64,000 bases of DNA from Enterococcus_K sp051713825. Lineage in GTDB: Bacteria > Bacillota > Bacilli > Lactobacillales > Enterococcaceae. The notes below the pieces were generated by a model. The model ran no database searches. It was not told where the DNA came from and saw only the letters and a program-made list of their open reading frames with translations. The number at the start of each line of letters is the position of its first letter. Positions within the stretch are counted from its first letter, which is position 1. The stretch covers positions 2,728,001 to 2,792,000 of the forward strand of contig NZ_JBIOQR010000001.1 of the NCBI RefSeq assembly GCF_051713825.1, read 5' to 3'. Position numbers and translations under genes: made by a program. Shown piece after piece: positions 33,520-41,636 of the stretch.

Positions 33520-34467
33520 TTATAATATGATCCCAATTAAGAAGCTAAACACTTGGGCAAATGCACCTAACGCTAATATCCGAATTGCACAAATAAAGGT
33601 TGTTTGTTTCTCTTGTTTCTTTAAAAATAGCCGGATTTGTTTGAGAACAATTGGCAATATAATAAAACTTGCTAACATCCATATCGGGGCAAGTTTCAAG
33701 ACGACTGCCAACACCAAACTAAGTAAAGCTAACACATTAAATAACACAAAAAGTTTTATTGAACGTGGCTTTCCTAAGTAGTGAACGAGTGTATAGCGCT
33801 GATTTTTTTCGTCCTCTTCGACATCACAGATATTATTGGCTAGCATCAAATTTGCAATCCAAAGTGTATTGGGAAGTGATATCAAAATTATCCCTCCAAC
33901 TGTTTCAAAAGTCCATTGAAACGATTCATAGGTGTTTAAATAGACACAAATCAAGGAAATCATGAAACCCATCGTAAACCCTGAGAAAAATTCTCCTAAA
34001 GGTAGACTAGATAATGGTCTAGGTCCAGAAGAATAAAAGATCCCCACTAAATAACAATAGATACCCATAACTAACAAGGGCCAGCCAACGACAAATGATA
34101 GGCCAATCCCGATGAGGGCAGAAACCAAAATCATCCCCACCATTAATCGAAAGACAAGCTTTAAAGATAGATTCTCTCGACCGATGATGTTTGTTTTTTC
34201 TTTATAGTCATGGACATCTGTCGCATGATGATAGTCGTTATAATTATCAAGAATATCAACAGCCATATTAAAAATGAACATGGCAACAAAATATAAAAAG
34301 ACATAAAAAAGATGGACAGACTGATAGTTATACCAGCTATAACATAAACCAATAAAAAACGGAAAAACACTCGCTGTCTTAGCTTTAAATTCTACTAATT
34401 CCAAAAATACAGATAAACTCATCTCACAACCACTTTTCTTTACAATTTTAGGCATTACGCTAGTCAA
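33520..34467 (-). CDS. menA: UbiA-family prenyltransferase, 1,4-dihydroxy-2-naphthoate type (MenA)
   Basis: A 315-residue integral membrane prenyltransferase with nine helices. The first Asp-rich motif is NMAVDILDNYNDYHHATD (residues around 68-85) and the second is NNICDVEEDEKNQRYTL. It joins a polyprenyl chain to dihydroxynaphthoate to give demethylmenaquinone. The most likely start is TTG at 34467, six bases after AGGGAG; an internal ATG 15 codons on matches many family starts but has no ribosome site. The divergent hepT makes the prenyl donor and NDH-2 uses the product. No other men genes are in the window. Confidence 0.9.
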   Translation of the reverse strand: MTSVMPKIVKKSGCEMSLSVFLELVEFKAKTASVFPFFIGLCYSWYNYQSVHLFYVFLYFVAMFIFNMAVDILDNYNDYHHATDVHDYKEKTNIIGRENLSLKLVFRLMVGMILVSALIGIGLSFVVGWPLLVMGIYCYLVGIFYSSGPRPLSSLPLGEFFSGFTMGFMISLICVYLNTYESFQWTFETVGGIILISLPNTLWIANLMLANNICDVEEDEKNQRYTLVHYLGKPRSIKLFVLFNVLALLSLVLAVVLKLAPIWMLASFIILPIVLKQIRLFLKKQEKQTTFICAIRILALGAFAQVFSFLIGIIL

Positions 34468-34526
34468 TGTTGGCTCCCTGAGGTAAAATAAACACTGTTG
34501 ATTAGTTTATTTGAAAGGATTACATT

Positions 34527-35507
34527 ATGCTAGACTACTGGAACAATTATCCTACAATACAAGAAAAACTCAAAGCCGTATGCTCACTGATTGAGTCTCA
34601 AGTACAAGTTAGGAATTTAGAGATACAAGAAGCGTTGATGAACCTGACTCAAGCAGGAGGAAAAATGCTACGACCGGCTCTGTTTTTATTATTTTCTGAG
34701 GTCGGCGATAAAACCCAACACAATGAAGACCAACTAATTAAAGTAGCGACTTCACTAGAGATTTTGCATATGGCGACTTTGATTCATGATGATGTCATTG
34801 ATGATTCCCCACTGCGTCGTGGGATTATTACAGTCCAATCTGAATATGGAAAAGATGTGGCTGTCTATACAGGCGACTTATTATTCACGGTTTTCTTCGA
34901 TCTTTTGTCTGATGCTATGAATGGCTCTGAATTCTTACATACCAATGCACGTTCAATGAAAAGACTCCTTCTTGGCGAATTGGATCAGATGCATGTTCGT
35001 TTTGATCAAAATCAAACACTTAATGATTATCTTCGCAGTGTCAACGGCAAAACCGCTGAACTCTTTTGGTTAGCCTGTATTGAAGGTGCTCATTTTGGAA
35101 AAGCTGACGCAGACACCCAACAGCTAGCAGGTAGAATAGGTAGAAATATTGGGGTAGCTTTTCAAGTATATGACGACATCCTTGATTATATATCAGATAC
35201 TGAAAAATTAAAAAAACCAGTGCTAGAAGATTTGGCTCAAGGAGTGTATACCTTACCTCTTTTGTTAGCAAAAGAAGAACATCCTGAAGTATTTGCGCCT
35301 TATTTGGATAAAAGAGAATCGATTACAGTTGAAGAAGCACACGAAGTCAGTACCCTTGTGTTGGAATATGACGGGGTTGATAAGGCTAAAGAGTTTGCGC
35401 TCGAGTTCACCGAAAAAGCCTTGGCTGAGATTGAACAGCTTCCTGATAGCCCAGGAAAAACAATGATTAAACAACTAACCTCGGACTTATTAGGTCGCGA
35501 TTATTAA
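34527..35507 (+). CDS. hepT: Polyprenyl diphosphate synthase (heptaprenyl-type, quinone side chain)
   Basis: A 326-residue trans-prenyl synthase. It has the first Asp-rich motif LIHDDVIDDSPLRRG near residues 90-103 and the second VYDDILDY near residue 218. GGKMLRPAL near residue 48 binds isopentenyl diphosphate. Divergent from menA with 59 bases between them, so it most likely makes the menaquinone side chain as the large subunit (HepT type). A small HepS subunit is not nearby, as is usual in lactic acid bacteria. The exact chain length is not readable. Confidence 0.9.
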   Translation: MLDYWNNYPTIQEKLKAVCSLIESQVQVRNLEIQEALMNLTQAGGKMLRPALFLLFSEVGDKTQHNEDQLIKVATSLEILHMATLIHDDVIDDSPLRRGIITVQSEYGKDVAVYTGDLLFTVFFDLLSDAMNGSEFLHTNARSMKRLLLGELDQMHVRFDQNQTLNDYLRSVNGKTAELFWLACIEGAHFGKADADTQQLAGRIGRNIGVAFQVYDDILDYISDTEKLKKPVLEDLAQGVYTLPLLLAKEEHPEVFAPYLDKRESITVEEAHEVSTLVLEYDGVDKAKEFALEFTEKALAEIEQLPDSPGKTMIKQLTSDLLGRDY

Positions 35508-35549
35508 GCGGCCATCTATGAACAAAAGCTCTATTTTTATTTATTGATA

Positions 35550-35631
35550 GAAAGAGACTGATAGATAGCAGACCTGTATCCCCTAAGACGTTAAGTCTAG
35601 GGTCCGGGCTTACTTTCTTCCAGTCTTTTTT
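35550..35631 (+). terminator. Terminator of hepT with a nested hairpin
   Basis: Outer arms AAAGAGACTG and CAGTCTTTTT enclose a second hairpin (CCCTAAGAC and GTCTAGGG) and a third helix (AGCAGACC and GGTCCGGGCT). The complexity is more than a terminator needs, but the T run and position just past hepT make termination the likely role. Confidence 0.65.
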
Positions 35632-35653
35632 GGCTACCTCTTTTTGTTAACTT

Positions 35654-36055
35654 TTAATCAATCGCGACAAAAATACTTACCTCACCGTTTGCTTTATACT
35701 GCTCAAAATCAAAGTCATAGACTCGTTTGATCTGCTGATTGTCCTCCTCTGCCCAAATCTTCTGCCAGGTGTTTATCACGCCTAATTTATCGTCAGAGTC
35801 GACAATGTATTCCTTCCACTGATACTTCGTCGTGTCAAAGATTCCGTCAGCTACCTCTTCTGGACACAAAGAAACAGAATAGTCCCCTTTATAATTTGTT
35901 TGATACGCATGATAGACACAAACAATTGTTCCGCCCTTTTCAAACGTCTCCTGAACGGTTGAAGCATTTATCTCCCATAGTGATAAGATTTTAGTTTGAA
36001 TCGCTGGATCTGTAAAATTATTGGTTCTTTCTGATTTTAAAATTGAAAATTTCAT
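35654..36055 (-). CDS. GyrI-like small-molecule binding protein
   Basis: A 133-residue soluble protein matching the stand-alone GyrI-like/AraC effector-binding domain: two SHS2-type repeats, a central acidic patch (LCPEEVADGIFDTTKYQWKEYIVD), and the typical end YDFDFEQYKANGEVSIFVAID. Such domains bind or break down hydrophobic compounds. It is divergent from a WYL-type regulator 95 bases away, a frequent pairing in Firmicutes, and the regulator probably controls it. No catalytic role is proved. Confidence 0.82.
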   Translation of the reverse strand: MKFSILKSERTNNFTDPAIQTKILSLWEINASTVQETFEKGGTIVCVYHAYQTNYKGDYSVSLCPEEVADGIFDTTKYQWKEYIVDSDDKLGVINTWQKIWAEEDNQQIKRVYDFDFEQYKANGEVSIFVAID

Positions 36056-36149
36056 GTGTTCTCCTCCTCATTAATCTACTTTCATGATACGATAGAAACC
36101 CTGACACCCTATGTCATAATTAATAAGATAGATGAAAGGAAGCGTGAAT

Positions 36150-37070
36150 TTGAGTACCCATCGGTTATTTGGCATCATTTATTATCTCATCAATAACAAT
36201 AAAGCCACTATCACGGAGCTTGCAGAACACTTTGAGGTTTCTAGCAGAACGATTCATAGAGACATCAACAAATTGAGTAGCTTAGGTATCCCCATCTATA
36301 CGCAAACAGGGAGAAATGGTGGGATTCATTTACTAGATAATTTTCTTCTGACAAAAGTCCTCCTGTCAGAAGAGGAACAAAATAATCTTTTGCTTGCCCT
36401 TAAAGGAACCCGAAAGATCAATCCACAGATCAGTGACCAGGCCTTCACTAAACTGCACTCACTGTTTCAATCAACCTTTGATGATTGGTTGGAGGTTGAC
36501 TTTTCTACCTGGCAGCAAACGACCTCTGCTGATGAAAAATTTGGCTTATTAAAAACTAGTATCTTGGCTAAGCGACAAATTGAATTTACATATGTGAGTA
36601 CAGGCAAGTCCCCTAAACGGCGTAGGGGGCAGCCTTACAAATTAGTCTTTAAGTCTCAAGCATGGTATCTTCAGGCGCTGTGTTTAGAAGCCAATCAATT
36701 CAGATACTTTAAAGTCAATCGAATGAGTGACATCTTTGTGACAGATAGGCCCTTTCAACCGCAAGAAGCGGCTCTTCCTGAGCTGCCTAAAACAAACAGA
36801 GAACAGGAAAAAATCCCTGTAATTCTTGAATTCTCAAAAGAGGTTTTTTATCGTGTATATGATGAATTTGACTATGAGACAATCACACAAAAAGATAAAC
36901 AGACGGTTCGCGTAGAGACCCTGTTACCAAATCAAGAATGGCTAATCCGTTATCTTCTATCCTTTGGTAAGTCTTTAAATGTTTTGTCGCCAGAAAGTTT
37001 AAGAAATGAGCTAAAAGAAGAAATTACGCAGATAATGACTCTTCTTACCGAGGAGGCTTCCATCGACTAA
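36150..37070 (+). CDS. YafY-type regulator (DeoR-like HTH plus WYL domain)
   Basis: A 306-residue regulator. The N-terminal helix-turn-helix is HRLFGIIYYLINNNKATITELAEHFEVSSRTIHRDINKLSSLGIPIY. The WYL domain (about residues 130-210) contains FKSQAWYLQALC and FRYFKVNRM, and the C-terminal WCX extension follows. I prefer a TTG start at 36150, seven bases after AAGGAAG, over an ATG six codons upstream lacking a good site. It is divergent from the GyrI-like gene. WYL regulators often sense nucleic acid or small ligands; here control of the neighbour is the simplest reading. Confidence 0.9.
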   Translation: MSTHRLFGIIYYLINNNKATITELAEHFEVSSRTIHRDINKLSSLGIPIYTQTGRNGGIHLLDNFLLTKVLLSEEEQNNLLLALKGTRKINPQISDQAFTKLHSLFQSTFDDWLEVDFSTWQQTTSADEKFGLLKTSILAKRQIEFTYVSTGKSPKRRRGQPYKLVFKSQAWYLQALCLEANQFRYFKVNRMSDIFVTDRPFQPQEAALPELPKTNREQEKIPVILEFSKEVFYRVYDEFDYETITQKDKQTVRVETLLPNQEWLIRYLLSFGKSLNVLSPESLRNELKEEITQIMTLLTEEASID

Positions 37071-37084
37071 GAGCCCATAAACTA

Positions 37085-37369
37085 AGGAGGTTGGGGCAGA
37101 AGTGTTTAACTCCGAGAACCGGGGAGGTACTGTGCAACATCAACTCATACTTCGTTGTGTTTTACAGCACCGAGTAGGTACTGTGCAACATCAACTCATA
37201 CTCGTTGTGTTTTACAGCAATAAGAGGGAATTCACGAAAATGACAAGAAACACGAAAGCCTTTCTTTCGATGTTGATTGATTCCTACGTGGTGCTCTTCA
37301 AATTTTTGTGAATTTCAGTTTATTTCCGAACCTTCAACTCTAGCATGTCTCATGCGTAGAAGTTGTTGA
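37085..37369 (+). repeat. Modular hairpin repeat copy C, left part (interrupted by IS66)
   Basis: It starts GAGGTTGGGGCAGAAGTG and AACTCCGAGAACC, then two TACTGTG...TTTTACAGCA hairpins, then a long hairpin with arms GGAATTCACGAAAA and TTTTTGTGAATTTC, and then a CAACTCTAGCATG hairpin cut just at its end by the IS66 element. The continuation is at 39772-39884. The last 8 bases, GTTGTTGA, are the target duplication. Confidence 0.88.
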
Positions 37370-37401
37370 GTAAGTGCCCAATAAAATAGTACCTACACGC
37401 C

Positions 37402-37440
37402 AAATAACCCAAGCCTTATACTAAGCTTAGGTTATTTGGT
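37402..37440 (-). terminator. Terminator after IS66 tnpC
   Basis: Arms CCAAATAACCCAAGC and GCTTAGGTTATTTGG around a short loop, directly adjoining the tnpC stop codon and just inside the left end of the element. Confidence 0.75.
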
Positions 37441-39039
37441 CTATTTGTAAGTGGTTGTACATAAAGCTTGAACGTCAGATTTCCAGGGAAGTAAGGCATC
37501 TAACCCTTCATCTGATAGAGTCTCCATATTTGGCACGCGATCAAATAGGAATTCTATATACCGAATCGGGTTGAGACCGTTAGCCACTGCCGTTCGATAG
37601 ATACTCAAAATCACGCCTGATGTTCGTGCACCTTCTAAGCTACAGGAATGCATGTAATTTTTTCGCCCAATCACCAGCTCTTTTATGTGGCGCTCGGCCA
37701 AATTATTACTTAATTCCAATCGACCATCCTCAAAGATTCGCTCAAAACCGCTTCGTATCTTCCGTACATATTCAACGGCGTTCGCTAGCTTCGATTTTGG
37801 GACGGCAACGAACGTATCTAACCATTCATAAAAGTTATTCACTAATGGCTTCAGATAGCCTTGACGCTTATCAAAGCGTTTCTCAATGGTGTATTCTTTC
37901 CAGTTACGTTCTAGCTCAAACCAGATATCGAGCATTTTCACAGCGACAACTGCTGGCGTTTGTTCGGCCTTACCATTTTTTGGAATGGCTTCAAAAAACT
38001 TTCGACGTGCGTGCGCAAGGCAATAGACGAGCTTCACATCCGTTACATAATTATACCCTGCATAGCCATCACAATGAAGATACCCCTTAAAGTCAGACAA
38101 AAACTCTTTCGGTACTGTCCCAGATTTAGACTCTGCATGATGGTAATAGGCAATAGGCTGTGCACTATGTTTCCCGGTTGAGAAGAGCCAGTAATAGGTT
38201 TTTGCTTTTTTACTCTGAATCACTTGATAGCTCGTCTCGTCTGCATGAAGAATCTCTTCTTGATTCAAATAATGTTTGAATCGTTCGGCAACCGGATCTA
38301 ACGCATGATGACAAGCTTTGATATGCCAGTTTGTCATATTATCGCGTGAGATATCGAGTCCGAGTGTTTCTCGCCAATAAATTTCTTGGCGATTCGCTGG
38401 ACTTTTTTGACCGAATTTTAGACGGATTGTTTCCGCAATAATACTGTTTGAGCCTAAACTATTTGGGACGACTGGTTTAGGAACAGGTGCCTTCTTATAG
38501 GAAGAAACATCTGCCTTTTCACATGCCTTACAACAATAAGTGTGTTGAATGTGAGCCAATCGATCCAACATTGCTTGATGGAATCGGACCTCTTCACGTA
38601 ATTTTGTTGTACCGATATCAATCATTTGAGTACCACAATGTTCACAAGAACGTTCTTCTTGTGGAAGTTCATGGTGTATTTCAGTTAAAGGAAGGTGCGC
38701 GATTTTCTCAGCTTTTTGGCCACTCTTCCTTTTAGACTTTTTTTCAGGGGCCGGTTTTTCTTCTTTGGGTACGGTAAATATAGAGGCCTCTTCGAGTTCC
38801 TCTGTGAATAAATTTAATTGACCACTAACATCTGAGGAAATAGTCTCCTTTGAGCGCCCGAATTGGCGATTCATAAAGTAGTTGAGTTTTTCATTCAGTA
38901 GTTGAATTTCGGTGGTTAATGCTTGGTTGGTTTTCTTTAGAGAATCAATCGTTTCAGTCTGATTTTTTAAAAGTTCAAGTAAGACATTTACATCAATCTC
39001 AACGTTATTTGTTGAACTTACATCTGTCGATATATCCAA
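37441..39039 (-). CDS. IS66 transposase TnpC
   Basis: A 532-residue IS66 transposase. In order: coiled-coil leucine zipper (residues 15-60), the zinc-binding IS66 motif (CEHCGTQM ... CCKACEKA), and the DDE core with ILHADETSYQV (first Asp), YLHCDGYAGYN (second Asp) and ELSNNLAERHIKELVIGRKN (Glu). The C-terminal domain GVILSIYRTAVANGLNP closes the protein. All parts are intact. It is last in the tnpA-tnpB-tnpC order typical of the family. Confidence 0.97.
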   Translation of the reverse strand: MDISTDVSSTNNVEIDVNVLLELLKNQTETIDSLKKTNQALTTEIQLLNEKLNYFMNRQFGRSKETISSDVSGQLNLFTEELEEASIFTVPKEEKPAPEKKSKRKSGQKAEKIAHLPLTEIHHELPQEERSCEHCGTQMIDIGTTKLREEVRFHQAMLDRLAHIQHTYCCKACEKADVSSYKKAPVPKPVVPNSLGSNSIIAETIRLKFGQKSPANRQEIYWRETLGLDISRDNMTNWHIKACHHALDPVAERFKHYLNQEEILHADETSYQVIQSKKAKTYYWLFSTGKHSAQPIAYYHHAESKSGTVPKEFLSDFKGYLHCDGYAGYNYVTDVKLVYCLAHARRKFFEAIPKNGKAEQTPAVVAVKMLDIWFELERNWKEYTIEKRFDKRQGYLKPLVNNFYEWLDTFVAVPKSKLANAVEYVRKIRSGFERIFEDGRLELSNNLAERHIKELVIGRKNYMHSCSLEGARTSGVILSIYRTAVANGLNPIRYIEFLFDRVPNMETLSDEGLDALLPWKSDVQALCTTTYK

Positions 39040-39105
39040 AAAAATCCACCACCATTCTATCTATTTTTCTTCCCTTTATTATACCATTTTTCAGAACAAA
39101 AAAAC

Positions 39106-39150
39106 AGATAAAAACCGCATTAAATCAATGTTTATTACGGTTTTTATCTA
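39106..39150. repeat. Hairpin between IS66 tnpB and tnpC
   Basis: Perfect arms AGATAAAAACCG and CGGTTTTTATCT with a 20-base loop fill the otherwise empty gap between the two genes. It may reduce read-through into tnpC or balance protein amounts; not a feature I know as standard in IS66. Confidence 0.6.
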
Positions 39151-39504
39151 TTAGAATTGGCCTCTTTTCCCTGGCTTTATCGCCCTGGGTTGATCGATGT
39201 CCAACCCTTCAAATAACCAACGAATTTGTTGACTAGTTAGTTGTCGAACCTCTTCTTTTTTTCTAGGCCACTTGAGTCGGCCATCTTGAATCCTTTTATA
39301 ACATAAGAGGAAGCCGTCACCATCCCAATACAAAATTTTGAAACGATCACATCGATTACCGCAAAAAAGGAAGAGGGCATCTGAATAAACATCTAGCTCG
39401 TACTCTTGTTGGATGAGACTCGCCAATCCGTCAATTCCACGACGAAGGTCTGTTTTCCCAGTGACGATATACAAGTTCTTTACTTTAGTGAAATCAAGAA
39501 GCAC
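39151..39504 (-). CDS. IS66 accessory protein TnpB
   Basis: A 117-residue IS66 ORF2/TnpB (unrelated to the RNA-guided TnpB). The family core is complete: IVTGKTDLRRGIDGLASLIQQEYELDVYSDALFLFCGNRCDRFKILYWDGDGFLLCYKRI. Its GTG start lies one base after the tnpA stop, with GGGAG inside tnpA, so translation is coupled. Required for IS66 transposition, mechanism unknown. Confidence 0.96.
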   Translation of the reverse strand: MLLDFTKVKNLYIVTGKTDLRRGIDGLASLIQQEYELDVYSDALFLFCGNRCDRFKILYWDGDGFLLCYKRIQDGRLKWPRKKEEVRQLTSQQIRWLFEGLDIDQPRAIKPGKRGQF

Positions 39505-39505
39505 G

Positions 39506-39688
39506 TCATCTCAACTCCCTAAGCACTGCGGCAAGAATATAACTACTGATACCATTATAAAGATGTATTTCAGAGCCATCTTTTCTTTTTATTCGTGCAG
39601 CTAGCTTCGCACTCACTACTTTCTGATTTTGTTTCTGGTCTGGCTGCGTATGAAGCTGAATGGGTACAATTTCGTTTGTCTTGGTCAA
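39506..39688 (-). CDS. IS66 accessory protein TnpA (short form)
   Basis: A 60-residue protein in the position of IS66 TnpA. The second half (AARIKRKDGSEIHLYNGISSYILAAVLRELR) fits the C-terminal part of that family ('...LYxG...yLxxLLrxL'); the N-terminal helix-turn-helix of the 90-130 residue forms is absent. This short form is common in Firmicutes IS66 elements. It starts with ATG after a GGAGGTG site. Confidence 0.85.
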   Translation of the reverse strand: MTKTNEIVPIQLHTQPDQKQNQKVVSAKLAARIKRKDGSEIHLYNGISSYILAAVLRELR

Positions 39689-39771
39689 ACAAACACCTCC
39701 AATTTACTTGATAAGCCAAGTATACCCGGAGGTGTCGCTTGATTATAGGTACCTAGTTATTAGGCTCTTAC

Positions 39772-39884
39772 GTTGTTGAGAGCGGAACAACGTGAAGATG
39801 GAGTTGCTTCTGTGCCCACCGTTTATTCAGAGAATAGGAGCATGGGGCATAACTTTTTGAGTTATGTCCCATGCTCCTTAAGTT
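39772..39884 (+). repeat. Modular hairpin repeat copy C, right part
   Basis: After the duplicated GTTGTTGA the interrupted module resumes (GAGCGGAACAACG), followed by GATGGAGTTGCTTCTGTGCCCACCG, TTTATTCAG and the closing terminator hairpin. Joined to 37085-37369 it makes a complete element. Confidence 0.88.
39837..39877 (-). terminator. Terminator hairpin of repeat copy C, serving the cyd operon
   Basis: Arms GGAGCATGGGGCATAACT and AGTTATGTCCCATGCTCC form a long stem 11 bases past the cydC stop codon. Confidence 0.85.
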
Positions 39885-39887
39885 CAG

Positions 39888-41636
39888 TTAGAAACCTTTA
39901 TCAATTTCTTGTAAATGACGATAACGTGGGCTTGTTTGCTCTAATTCTTGTGGACTGCCACTCATTTCGAGTTGACCGTCTTCAATAAAAATCACTCTAT
40001 CCATCATTGAAATTCCTTGTAGATGATGGGTAATCCATATAATCGTTTTTTCTTGTAACTCATTGAAAAATGTTTCCAACAATGCTTGTTCTGTGATTGG
40101 ATCTAAGCCAACAGTCGGTTCATCTAACAAGATAATCGGCACGTCTTTTAACAAAATTCTTGCTAGAGCCATCCGGTGACGTTCCCCACCAGAAAAGCGC
40201 AGACCTGCTTCATCGACCATGGTCATTAAGCCCTCCGGTAAGGATTTAACCATCTCTTTTAAGCCGACACGTTCAAGTACGTCCCAGACCTCTTCATCTG
40301 TGGCAGATTGTCTGCCTATCCGAATGTTGTTAAGAATACTTGTATGAAACAAATACGGTGTCTGATGTATCACACCAATGTAATTAGTGATTTCATCTCC
40401 AAACGAACCGGTCGGCATGTGATTTAGAGTAATCTCCCCTTCTGTCGGCAGTAAATCTCCACGAATTAAGGAAGCCAGCGTACTTTTTCCTGAGCCACTT
40501 CGTCCCAAAATGGCTAGTTTCTCACCTGCATTGATCGTTAAATCGAGATGCGTTAGCACATCTTTGGTGGTATTTGGATAATTGAATGAGACATCTTTGA
40601 CCTGAATCGTCAACGCGCCTTCAATTACCGTTGTATCCATTACTTCTGTTTCTGCCTTCTCAGGTAAGTTATTTAAACGATCAATAGAGTCTTTATAAAT
40701 ATTTGTTTCTTGTGCTGCGGCTGGCAGTGGTGCAAAGGCATCAATTAAAGGGAAGACACTCAGAACAAAGGCTGCAATCCAGTTAGCCGCGCCACCATGA
40801 TTTCCTTCAAAACGACTACTTGTCCAAACAAGTAAAACAATTGTGATGACACCGAACATCATCTGTAAAAGAAAATCACGTTTCCGGTCAAAACGATTTA
40901 GTTTCTGGGTCGTTTCGCGAAGCTCAGTTTCAGCCTCTTCGTGTAGTGCAACATAAGCCTTTCCTCTTTGACTGAAAATCCAGTCAGAAACGCCTAAGAT
41001 ATTATCCGTCAAATCCGTGTAAAGAAGATTTTTCATCTGCTTTTCTTTCTCTTGACGGGCACCATTTACTAAGACAGACCATAGCGGTAAAACGAATAGA
41101 ACAATCCCTAACAATAAAAGCATGACTAAAGCAAACCACCACGAAAACAGACCTAATCCAATAATAATAAATACGTAAAGTAACCAAGAAATAATCGTTG
41201 GGAAAATTGTTCGTAAATACAGATTTTGGATATGGTTAATGTCCTCAGCTAGTAATCCTAAAATATCCCCTGTTCGATAGTTCCGCTTGAAAAAAATCGC
41301 ATCCTTTTCTAAGGTCGTATAGAGCTTTAAACGCAGATTTGAGGTCATTTTCAGTACCCAGTTGTGGCTCGTCAAGCGTTCAATATAACGAAAGACGGGT
41401 CGGCCAATCCCAAAAGCTCGTGTCAGAACAATCGGAATATAAATCATTAAAATATTCTCAGGCAGAGAGGCTGCTCGACTAATCAGATAGCCCGAAGTAA
41501 ACATTAGTGCGCCTGCACAAAAGAAGGTGATAAAGCCTAAAATTAACGCAGCAATCAAGGAACGTTTATACTTTTTCAAGAAGGGTTTGACCCATGTATC
41601 AGATTTTAATGATTGAAATAAGCCAATTTTATTCAT
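39888..41636 (-). CDS. cydC: Heterodimeric thiol ABC exporter subunit CydC
   Basis: A 582-residue fusion of six helices and an ATPase. The membrane half begins with LKKYKRSLIAALILGFITFFCAGALMFTSGYLISRAASLPEN and has the TRAFGIGRPVFRYIERLTSH motif characteristic of CydC. The ATPase has Walker A GRSGSGKST, signature RFSGGERHRMALARI and Walker B IILLDEPTVGLDP. With CydD it exports glutathione/cysteine-type thiols needed for cytochrome bd assembly. It overlaps cydD by 8 bases and is the last gene of cydABDC. Bacillus names for C and D are the reverse. Confidence 0.95.
   Translation of the reverse strand: MNKIGLFQSLKSDTWVKPFLKKYKRSLIAALILGFITFFCAGALMFTSGYLISRAASLPENILMIYIPIVLTRAFGIGRPVFRYIERLTSHNWVLKMTSNLRLKLYTTLEKDAIFFKRNYRTGDILGLLAEDINHIQNLYLRTIFPTIISWLLYVFIIIGLGLFSWWFALVMLLLLGIVLFVLPLWSVLVNGARQEKEKQMKNLLYTDLTDNILGVSDWIFSQRGKAYVALHEEAETELRETTQKLNRFDRKRDFLLQMMFGVITIVLLVWTSSRFEGNHGGAANWIAAFVLSVFPLIDAFAPLPAAAQETNIYKDSIDRLNNLPEKAETEVMDTTVIEGALTIQVKDVSFNYPNTTKDVLTHLDLTINAGEKLAILGRSGSGKSTLASLIRGDLLPTEGEITLNHMPTGSFGDEITNYIGVIHQTPYLFHTSILNNIRIGRQSATDEEVWDVLERVGLKEMVKSLPEGLMTMVDEAGLRFSGGERHRMALARILLKDVPIILLDEPTVGLDPITEQALLETFFNELQEKTIIWITHHLQGISMMDRVIFIEDGQLEMSGSPQELEQTSPRYRHLQEIDKGF

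Larger units (their letters stand above)
37370..39771 (-). mobile_element. Complete IS66-family insertion sequence
   Basis: A 2402-bp element with related ends (GTAAGTGCCCAATAA on the left, GTAAGAGCCTAATAA on the right; 21 of 28 positions match) and an 8-bp target duplication GTTGTTGA at 37362-37369 and 39772-39779, the family standard. It carries all three IS66 genes, tnpA, tnpB and tnpC, apparently intact. It is inserted into a modular hairpin repeat, so it arrived later than that repeat. Confidence 0.96.

Noticed and set aside
37102..37311. Open reading frame of 69 codons in repeat copy C
   Set aside because: It runs through repeat modules, has no ribosome site, and the frame is not kept in the same modules of copies B and D.
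38487..38735. Antisense open reading frame in IS66 tnpC
   Set aside because: It is a shadow of a conserved transposase domain with no ribosome site.
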